A stretch of 12,485 nucleotides of DNA from M0108 sp044228695 (GTDB lineage Bacteria > Pseudomonadota > Gammaproteobacteria > Chromatiales > Chromatiaceae), in assembly GCA_044228695.1 (NCBI GenBank), contig JBGAUK010000099.1, positions 1-12,485 on the forward strand, read 5' to 3'. A program made the translations under genes and the position numbers. Numbering within the stretch: the first letter of the stretch is position 1; each line of letters opens with the position of its first letter. The notes beneath the pieces were generated by a model. That model was not told the origin of the DNA, did not search any database, and worked only from the letters and a program-made list of their open reading frames with translations. Shown piece by piece: positions 1 to 5,229 of the stretch.

Positions 1-137
1 AGGACGGCCGCATCACCATCAATCAGCTTGATCTGTATCTCAGCGAGCGCGTCAAGGCGCTCACGGGTAACAAGCAGACCCCCACCACCACCAAGCCACA
101 GACCATCACGGATTTTCCAATCGCCGTCAAACGTTAG
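1..137 (+). CDS. C-terminal end of a caspase-family (peptidase C14-like) protein, partial
   Basis: The window opens inside a gene; the frame starting at base 3 stays open to a TAG at 135-137 and gives 44 residues. The tail reads DGRITINQLDLYLSERV, then LTGNKQTPTTTKP and ends ITDFPIAVKR. This pattern (an acidic 'DG.IT..ELD.Y' element, 'V..LT...Q.PTT', then 'DFPIA') is what I know from the C-terminal end of bacterial caspase-like proteins, where it follows the p20 domain. The catalytic His/Cys part lies outside the window, so protease activity cannot be judged. It is followed 123 bp later by a TPR lipoprotein on the same strand, which fits an exported or envelope-associated caspase homologue. 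Family recognition rests on a short tail only; the reading frame itself is secure. Confidence 0.62.
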   Translation, partial: DGRITINQLDLYLSERVKALTGNKQTPTTTKPQTITDFPIAVKR

Positions 138-260
138 GCGGCGGCGACGCTAGGCCGAGCCAAAAACCATGGCAAGCAGCCTCTCGGAATCCTATAGTTA
201 AGTCACAATTCGCGGAACCCTTTTTCCATCCACACTAGATCGAATAGAGGAGAGGTTGAG

Positions 261-884
261 ATGCGTCGTCTCTTTGTCATGCTGTTGATGAGCCTGGTAC
301 TGGTGGGCTGCCAAACGATCCCGCAAGGGGGCGGGACGGCAACCGATTTCTACAACCAGGGCAGGGCCGCCTACGATGTCGGGGATTACAATGGCGCCGT
401 TATGAATTTCCAGGAGGCGGTGCGGCTGGACCCCCGCTTTGGCGAGGCCTTTTATGGGCTAGGCAAGGCCTACGAGGGCCTCAACATGCAATCCCAGGCG
501 CTTGACGCCTATCTGAGCGCCATCCGTGTCCAACCCAGCCATGGCGGGGCTCATGCGGGTGCCGGCATCATCTACTTCAAAAGGCACCAATACGGTCCAG
601 CTGAAACGCACCTGAAACAGGCGACCCAGTATTCTCCCGCCCAACCCATGCCCTTCTATTACCTGGGCGAGATTTATCGCATGAAGGGTCAGTGCAAGGC
701 CAGCGTGGAGATGTACAAGAAGGCGCTGGCGCTCAATCCCGGGCTGTTGGACGCCCAGGAGGGCCTGCGTCGCGCTCAACGTGAAATCTGTGGCGGTGGT
801 GGTGGTGGGCAGCGTCCGCCTAAGGTCGAAAGGGCCACGGAATTCATGGGTGGCGGCCGGGCGCTGAAGCCAGGCGAATGGTAG
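261..884 (+). CDS. TPR-repeat lipoprotein
   Basis: A 207-aa protein with a lipoprotein signal peptide: basic start MRRLF, hydrophobic core, and lipobox LVGC with the acylated cysteine at residue 17. The residues after the cysteine (QT) do not match the inner-membrane retention signal, so outer-membrane anchoring is inferred. Four TPR units follow at about residues 28-60, 62-94, 96-128 and 130-162, with typical 'G.aY...gdy..A...f..Al.l.P' spacing. A glycine run (178-183) and a short basic tail follow. TPRs bind partner proteins, so it is probably a scaffold for a periplasmic complex; the partner is unknown. The start is supported by AGGAG at 248-252, 8 nt upstream. Its stop overlaps the next start (878), suggesting translational coupling. 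The last two TPRs could also belong to a PilF/NlpI-like fold, but nothing else here points to pili. Confidence 0.88.
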   Translation: MRRLFVMLLMSLVLVGCQTIPQGGGTATDFYNQGRAAYDVGDYNGAVMNFQEAVRLDPRFGEAFYGLGKAYEGLNMQSQALDAYLSAIRVQPSHGGAHAGAGIIYFKRHQYGPAETHLKQATQYSPAQPMPFYYLGEIYRMKGQCKASVEMYKKALALNPGLLDAQEGLRRAQREICGGGGGGQRPPKVERATEFMGGGRALKPGEW

Positions 885-1477
885 TCCCCATGGGCGCCCT
901 CACGCACGGCTCGCTGCTCTTGATGGCAATGGTCGCTGTGCCTGCCCCATGTTGGGCTGGCAACAGCGCCCTGATGGAGCGTAATGCCGCGGAACTGATC
1001 GACATCAACCAGGAAGTCCTGGAGGGCCTCAAGGCGGGTAGCCAGGACGGCGAATACCGCCTGATGGCCCGTATCGTCGAACAGAATGGCGAGCGTGTCA
1101 TCAAGGTGGATCGCTTCGAGCATGCGGGACCTCCCGATCCCCAGGGCGAAAACAGCCGCCCCTTCGAGGTGCGGACGACCGGGATCACTGGCGGAGGCAA
1201 GGCGGTACTGGCCCCCTTTGGCGACCCTTCCCCGAGCATCCGCTTTGGACCCATCCCGGCGGAATACCGGACCAGCCCCCAGGGTGCCCCATCAGCCGCT
1301 GGCCTCGCCACGGCGCCACTCCCGATACCCCTGACGGATGGACGGCAAAAGCTGGAGGTCTTGTTCAATAGCCACCCCAACATCCAGCTGATCGATCTGA
1401 CCCCGGAGGATATCAAGCAACTAGCACCCCTGAAATCCATCAACATCGGAGGCGGCGCTGCCCTGCTGTATTGGTGA
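878..1477 (+). CDS. Secreted protein of unknown family
   Basis: A 199-aa protein I do not recognise. It starts inside the last codons of the TPR lipoprotein gene (ATG at 878; TAG of the upstream gene at 882-884), so the two are probably co-translated. A second ATG at 890 gives a more conventional signal peptide (MGALTHGSLLLMAMVAVPA, then a likely cleavage after CWA). Neither start has a strong Shine-Dalgarno; an AGG lies close before 878. The mature part has an N-terminal charged helix-like stretch (NAAELIDINQEVLEGL), a segment resembling a short beta domain (RLMARIVEQNGERVIKVDRF), a long Pro/Gly-rich linker (about 85-150) and a conserved-looking C-terminal end (IDLTPEDIKQLAPLKSIN). No catalytic motif is visible. 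Its place between a TPR lipoprotein and two LPP20-like proteins suggests a role in the same envelope complex, which is inference only. Confidence 0.75.
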   Translation: MVVPMGALTHGSLLLMAMVAVPAPCWAGNSALMERNAAELIDINQEVLEGLKAGSQDGEYRLMARIVEQNGERVIKVDRFEHAGPPDPQGENSRPFEVRTTGITGGGKAVLAPFGDPSPSIRFGPIPAEYRTSPQGAPSAAGLATAPLPIPLTDGRQKLEVLFNSHPNIQLIDLTPEDIKQLAPLKSINIGGGAALLYW

Positions 1478-1507
1478 AGAGCGCGAGGCTCCTTCATGGC
1501 GGGGAAA

Positions 1508-1533
1508 GCCAATCCAATGGCAATTCTTTTTTT
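1508..1533 (+). terminator. Weak hairpin plus T-run, possible attenuator
   Basis: GCCA (1508-1511) can pair with TGGC (1518-1521), and after 5 nt there is a run of seven T (1527-1533). The stem is only 4 bp, so efficient termination is doubtful. It sits in the 77-bp gap before the next gene of the same-strand run and could reduce read-through. Low confidence. Confidence 0.2.
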
Positions 1534-1554
1534 CATAATTCCGAGGAGTATCAG

Positions 1555-2412
1555 ATGATTCGCCTTTATTTTCGTTTCACCCTGGTAGCATTGGCCTTGC
1601 TGCTAGGTAGCCAAGTAGCCATCGCGGGCAACAAAAAGCTGATGACCGTGAATGCCGCCAAGGTCGCGGCCGAGCGTGCCATCGTGGAAAGCGTGATCGG
1701 TCTCAAGGTGCGCAGTCGCGAGAGCGTCGAGGACCTGGTCGCGCAAGAGGTTACCGTGGATGCCAAGACCGCGGCGGCCATCAAGGGCATTGAATACACC
1801 GAGGCCATCTACGATCCCGACAAGGACATTGCCCAGGTGACGGCCTCCATCAAATTGGGAAGGGTAACCAACATCATCGGCAAGAACATCGATTTTGGCG
1901 GTCAGACCATTCAACGCGTAGGATTCGCGACCTCCACCCCCGAGATGGCAGGCCCCCTGCGCGCCCTGCGGGCGGCGGAAATGGACGCCTACAAGCAATT
2001 GGCCAAGATCATCATTGGCTTCAAGATTGACAGCAAGACCTCGGTCAAGGATTACATCCTGGAATCCGATTCCATCCGCGCCAAGATGATGGCGGCGATT
2101 TACGGGGCCGAACTGGTCGGCTACCGCTGGGATGAAAACGGTGACGCCTTTGTGAAGATGCGCCTGAAGTTCGGCTCCATCCAGGATGTGGTCGGTCGGC
2201 GCCTGAAATACGACGGCGAGGTGGTCGAGGTCGAAGGTATCGGCGCCCAGCATGACGACTTCAATCAGGCGCCAACTAGTTTTGGCGGGGATGGCAATTT
2301 TACGGGCCGTACCCAGATCCGCGAGGGCACTATCAATGTACCCGTGGGCGTGGAAGCGGCCCCGATCGCGCCGCCCGATGCCCAGGGTGGCGGAGCCAAC
2401 CTGCGTCCCTAG
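1555..2412 (+). CDS. Secreted protein with two tandem LPP20/FlgT-N-like domains
   Basis: A 285-aa exported protein. The ATG at 1555 is chosen because GAGGAG lies at 1543-1548 (6 nt spacing) and the product then begins with a clean signal peptide (MIRLYFRFTLVALALLLGSQ, cleavage near AIAG). The reading frame is open further upstream only through a TTG. The mature protein is an internal duplication: about residues 33-125 and 137-230 align. Each copy has an 'A...A...A......IGfK..s..SV.D' helix, a segment 'AAIKG.E' / 'AAIYGAE', a beta strand pair ending in 'A.V....k.G' and a closing 'V..G..(I/L)..(G/D)G..I/V..VG/EG'. This alpha/beta arrangement resembles the LPP20 lipoprotein or flagellar FlgT N-terminal domains, but no lipobox is present. 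The C-terminal 55 residues are Gly/Pro-rich and probably flexible. It lies between an unknown secreted protein and a larger protein with the same type of domain. Confidence 0.82.
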   Translation: MIRLYFRFTLVALALLLGSQVAIAGNKKLMTVNAAKVAAERAIVESVIGLKVRSRESVEDLVAQEVTVDAKTAAAIKGIEYTEAIYDPDKDIAQVTASIKLGRVTNIIGKNIDFGGQTIQRVGFATSTPEMAGPLRALRAAEMDAYKQLAKIIIGFKIDSKTSVKDYILESDSIRAKMMAAIYGAELVGYRWDENGDAFVKMRLKFGSIQDVVGRRLKYDGEVVEVEGIGAQHDDFNQAPTSFGGDGNFTGRTQIREGTINVPVGVEAAPIAPPDAQGGGANLRP

Positions 2413-2444
2413 CAGAATGGCCATAACCAGACCTTAGTTGGGAC

Positions 2445-2476
2445 CGAAGCCGAACCGAGATTCACGGCCGGCTTCG
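2445..2476 (+). repeat. Strong stem-loop between two exported-protein genes
   Basis: CGAAGCCG (2445-2452) pairs perfectly with CGGCTTCG (2469-2476). Inside, CCG (2455-2457) pairs with CGG (2465-2467), so the stem extends to 11 bp with a small internal loop and a 7-nt apical loop. There is no T-run after it in either direction, so it is not a standard intrinsic terminator. It lies 33 bp after the stop at 2412. It could protect the upstream mRNA 3' end, act as a processing site, or be one copy of a genome-wide palindromic repeat. Confidence 0.5.
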
Positions 2477-2566
2477 TGCCCTGACTATCCAGATAATGTC
2501 GATCTCACGGAATGTTGACCGCGTCCTGGCGCCCATGAATGTCCTTGCGCGGATGGAGTGATGATG

Positions 2567-3982
2567 ATGCGATACATGGCCTGCGCCCTCCGCCAGCTCT
2601 TCCTCCTGTCTTTATTGGGACTTTTCAGCTTCCAGGCCTTTGGGGCGGACACCCTTACCGTCACCGCCGAGGGATTGGCCGACCCCAACGCGGAAACCTA
2701 CCAACGCGACAAGGGACTTATGATCGATGATCTGCGCCAGGATGCCCGGCGACAGGTCATCGAAAAGGCCGTTGGCGCCTTCATCGACAGTTCTACCCTC
2801 GTTGAAAATTATGTGCTGCTGGAGGACCGAGTCTTTAGCCAATCCACCGGGCTCATCAAGCGCGTCATCAAGGAGAGTAATCCCTGGTTGGGAGAAGATG
2901 GCTTCATGCACATGCTGATCCAGGCCGAGGTGTTTGTCACGGGGGTCGAAGAGGCTCTTAAGGAAATGTCGCGCTCCTCGCGCGTTGGATACATCCGCCA
3001 GTATGGTGATCCCAAAATTTCCGTGGCCGTCTACGCCCAGGATGCGGCGCGTGGCAGTTGGGAGAGTCGCTCGGAAATCGCCGAAAACATCCTCAAGGAG
3101 CATATCTCCAGCTTTGGCTATCGGGTCTGGTCGGAGGAAATGACCAAGAAACTCAAGTCGGAGATGATGGAAACCTCCACCCTTGACAACCAGGTGGAGG
3201 CCACGGTGTCCGTCTCCCACCTGAAGGCATCCGATTTTTCCATCTATGGCACGGTCAAATTCGATGTCCGGAGTGTCACCCTGCAGGCTTCCGGGGTAAA
3301 CGTCAAAAAACACGTCATCACCTCCTGGACCGTCAAGTGTGTCGACAACCATACCGGCGAGGAGATTTACTTCAATAACAAGGTACCACGACGCCATAGC
3401 TGGGCGAGCGAGGACGAGGCGGTACAAGACATCGGCAAGCTCATCGGTTCCGAGTTCTCCAAGGACTTCTTCGAACAACGCCTCATGAGCCCCAGCAAGG
3501 TTTACGAGCTGCGCGTGGTGGGTCTCCCCAATTACGATGTCGGGGTCCTGTTTAAAAAGGAACTGATTGGCCTCAGGCCGGTGATCAGGGTGGATTTCCG
3601 AAATTTCACCACTAACGGGATTTCCGTGTATGAAATTGAGTTCACCGGCAACAGCAACAACTTCGCCGAGCTGGTCAACAATGTCCTGGTCAAACCCCTG
3701 AACGCTAAATTTGGCGAGAAGGCCTTCCAACTCGACTCGGTGGAGCAAGGTGTCGTAAAGGTCAGCTTCCATGGCAACAAGGACCTAGACCGACTGCTGG
3801 CGGATTTCAATTCCAAGCCGCCGGCCGCCCTGGCTGCCGCCACCCCGGAACGGTTACGCCATATTGCTAAAGACGAGAGCAGCTTAAAAAAGCTGGAAGA
3901 GATCAATCCGGACGCAGTCGCCAAGCTCCGCGGCGGCGAGGGTACGGGCTCCGAGAGCTACCGTCAGGTGAAGGATTTCTAA
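2567..3982 (+). CDS. Secreted FlgT-like multidomain protein
   Basis: An exported protein of about 471 aa. The gene begins with GTG ATG ATG ATG in frame (2558-2569). GGAG at 2555-2558 is placed correctly only for the last two ATGs (2564, 2567), so one of them is the likely start. The signal peptide (LFLLSLLGLFSFQAFG) ends near residue 26. Residues 52-135 match the LPP20/FlgT-N type of domain: 'DLRQDARRQVIEKAVGAF' followed by 'V.LEDRV.S...G.IK.V' and 'L.QAEVFV'. Residues 142-190 look like a middle domain of the FlgT-M/TolB-N kind (IRQYGDPKISVAVYAQD, then a helix up to FGYRVW). Residues 210-300 form a predicted beta-rich segment and 313-405 a further alpha/beta domain; the tail is helical and charged. 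In Vibrio, FlgT shapes the flagellar H-ring, but no flagellar genes are visible here, so a non-flagellar envelope role is more likely. Confidence 0.82.
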   Translation: MRYMACALRQLFLLSLLGLFSFQAFGADTLTVTAEGLADPNAETYQRDKGLMIDDLRQDARRQVIEKAVGAFIDSSTLVENYVLLEDRVFSQSTGLIKRVIKESNPWLGEDGFMHMLIQAEVFVTGVEEALKEMSRSSRVGYIRQYGDPKISVAVYAQDAARGSWESRSEIAENILKEHISSFGYRVWSEEMTKKLKSEMMETSTLDNQVEATVSVSHLKASDFSIYGTVKFDVRSVTLQASGVNVKKHVITSWTVKCVDNHTGEEIYFNNKVPRRHSWASEDEAVQDIGKLIGSEFSKDFFEQRLMSPSKVYELRVVGLPNYDVGVLFKKELIGLRPVIRVDFRNFTTNGISVYEIEFTGNSNNFAELVNNVLVKPLNAKFGEKAFQLDSVEQGVVKVSFHGNKDLDRLLADFNSKPPAALAAATPERLRHIAKDESSLKKLEEINPDAVAKLRGGEGTGSESYRQVKDF

Positions 3983-4067
3983 AGAGTGGCATCCTGGCGC
4001 CCTCTAATGAGGGGTCAAACACAGTCGATGGGCTTCCCTGCCCGCCGTCGGAAATTTAACAAAACAA

Positions 4068-4565
4068 TTAAACAGCGGCCTCGGTCCAACCCTTGTTGGT
4101 CTTGCAGGCCGTCGTCTTACCCTGGATGGTCTGGCCGTCCTTTTGGGCAACCTGCTCGATATTGCGGCATTGCTGACCGGAGGTATTAGTATAAATTTCG
4201 CCAGGAATAACGTAGCCGGTGGTCTTCTTGCCGGATTTCTTGGACGGAGTCGGTGATGTCCAGGCAATTTTCTGGTTCGGTTTTGCCACGGCAGCCTTCT
4301 GCATGGCCGCCTCCATGGCTATGCGCTCCTGCTCGTCCAATTGCGCACCAATAGCGGCGCCGATAACACCGCCAGCAATACCGCCAATCAGGGCCCCAAT
4401 AACTGGGTTAACACCGCTGTTATGGGCAATGACGGCCCCTGCCAAGGCTCCTCCAGTTGCTCCAACGGCGGTACCCGTGGCTTGGTTGGAACCCGTGGTT
4501 GCTGTGCATCCACTAAGGCCCACACAAATCAAACAAGCAGCAATTGGCGTTCTCAAATTATTCAT
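4068..4565 (-). CDS. Glycine-zipper lipoprotein (17-kDa antigen-like)
   Basis: A 165-aa lipoprotein with the lipobox LSGC (Cys20). Residues 31-76 are a glycine zipper (repeated GxxxG/AxxxG, including VIGALIGGIAGGVIGAAIGA), the hallmark of Rickettsia 17-kDa antigen-like and SmpA/SlyB-type outer-membrane proteins. A helical, Ala/Gln-rich stretch (77-100) follows. The C-terminal part (120-160) has two Cys (133, 154) and ends in a 'C..N.GW' element like the C-terminal domain of 17-kDa antigen-like proteins; the two Cys could form a disulfide in the periplasm. The start is supported by GAGGA at 4577-4573 on the - strand, 7 nt away. It converges on the 474-codon frame ending at 3982, with 85 bp between. 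Role: envelope integrity, inferred from the family only. Confidence 0.85.
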   Translation of the reverse strand: MNNLRTPIAACLICVGLSGCTATTGSNQATGTAVGATGGALAGAVIAHNSGVNPVIGALIGGIAGGVIGAAIGAQLDEQERIAMEAAMQKAAVAKPNQKIAWTSPTPSKKSGKKTTGYVIPGEIYTNTSGQQCRNIEQVAQKDGQTIQGKTTACKTNKGWTEAAV

Positions 4566-4598
4566 CTATCCGTCCTCTAGGCTACCCAGCATAACCAC

Positions 4599-4616
4599 CG
4601 GTGGCACCCGCCACCG
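4599..4616 (-). repeat. Hairpin in the leader between two - strand genes
   Basis: CGGTGGC (4599-4605) pairs with GCCACCG (4610-4616) around a 4-nt loop, a perfect 7-bp stem. It overlaps a 10-bp palindrome CCACCGGTGG (4595-4604). It lies between the DUF302-like gene (ends 4659) and the glycine-zipper lipoprotein gene (starts 4565). No T-run follows on the - strand, so it is either a weak terminator or a leader structure of the lipoprotein gene. A TAATAT box (- strand, 4632-4627) sits just upstream, but without a good -35. Confidence 0.35.
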
Positions 4617-4658
4617 ACTGGATGAAATATTAGCCCATGTAGCTAGCGAACGCGATCC

Positions 4659-5117
4659 TCACCAGGAAGCCGCTCCTTCCGCGACACCTTTCAGCATCTC
4701 GGCCACCTCGCGCATGGCGGGGCTGTTGGCGGTCTCTTCCTCGGGGATGTTGCGATGGACGATAAAGGTCTTGCCCTCCTGGCCTGGCAAGGCATAGATA
4801 GAGAGGATGAAGGGACAATTGACGAGGCGCTGGGGGTTCTCCTCGGTCATCTTGCGCGACAGGGTAGCGCTACAGAACTCGATGGACTCGGCGCGGCTAT
4901 AGATGGGACCGCCGAGCCCCAGGTCCTTGCCGGTACGCTCCAGCATCTCACCCAGGTGCATGATGTTGTTGATATAGAGCCCCCGCTCCTGGATGGCGTT
5001 CTTGGCGCCATCCAGCACGGTGTCAAAGTCGCTTTCGCTCTCGTAGAGGGCGTAGGGCGCCGCCAGGACGAGACTCGGAAGGGCAAAGAGGGCGAGGGCA
5101 AAAAACGTCGGTTTCAT
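4659..5117 (-). CDS. Small secreted DUF302-like protein
   Basis: A periplasmic protein of about 152 aa. Two adjacent ATGs (5120 and 5117) are possible; GGGA at 5127-5124 on the - strand gives the better spacing to 5117. The signal peptide MKPTFFALALFALPSLVLA is clear, with cleavage before APYALY. The mature part has the DUF302 pattern: a Y.L.ES.SDFD..L..A..AI..RG start, a helix, a central strand with 'IEFCSATLS' and 'NCPFILSIYALP', then 'KTFIVHRNIP'. Cys82 and Cys101 are conserved-looking and close enough to form a disulfide, but there is no CxxC redox motif. DUF302 proteins are often found near sulfur-metabolism or heavy-metal genes; their biochemical activity is poorly known. The gene lies 112 bp downstream of the 874-aa protein gene on the same strand, with hairpins between. 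Confidence 0.75.
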   Translation of the reverse strand: MKPTFFALALFALPSLVLAAPYALYESESDFDTVLDGAKNAIQERGLYINNIMHLGEMLERTGKDLGLGGPIYSRAESIEFCSATLSRKMTEENPQRLVNCPFILSIYALPGQEGKTFIVHRNIPEEETANSPAMREVAEMLKGVAEGAASW

Positions 5118-5171
5118 CATGATTCCCATTGGCTGAAGACGAGGGGCAAGGTTCAATAAAGAGGCCGCCGG

Positions 5172-5195
5172 AGCGCCATGCTGTTTTATGGCGCT
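5172..5195 (-). terminator. Perfect 8-bp stem-loop after the 874-aa gene
   Basis: AGCGCCAT (5172-5179) pairs perfectly with ATGGCGCT (5188-5195) around an 8-nt loop. On the - strand it comes 35 bp after the TAG at 5230-5232. A second small stem, CTGTC (5194-5198) with GACAG (5205-5209), abuts it. On the - strand the stem is followed by a GC-rich stretch and only then a T-rich CTCTTTATT, so it is a poor match to a classical intrinsic terminator but a plausible weak terminator or mRNA-stabilising structure between the two genes. Confidence 0.4.
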
Positions 5196-5229
5196 GTCCT
5201 GTGCGACAGAGGCTCGGGGACGCCAGCGC

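Noticed and set aside
193..244. Promoter of the TPR lipoprotein gene: TATAGT (193-198) or GGAAC (214-218) as sigmaE-like -35
   Set aside because: TATAGT has only a 3-of-6 -35 (TGGCAA at 170-175), and the GGAAC has no sigmaE -10 at 15-16 bp distance. Neither is strong enough to annotate.
1471..1554. TTG start for the duplicated-domain protein
   Set aside because: It would place 28 hydrophilic residues before the signal peptide; GAGGAG and ATG 1555 explain the start better.
2612..3772. A 386-codon open frame on the - strand
   Set aside because: It mirrors the FlgT-like gene and has no signal, domain or ribosome-binding site of its own.
4001..4014. CCCTC/GAGGG hairpin after the FlgT-like gene as a terminator
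   Set aside because: The stem is 5 bp with a 4-nt loop and no T-run follows in either direction.
4219..4797. A 192-codon + strand frame opposite the lipoprotein and DUF302-like genes
   Set aside because: It crosses two genes with clear signal peptides on the other strand and shows no feature of its own.
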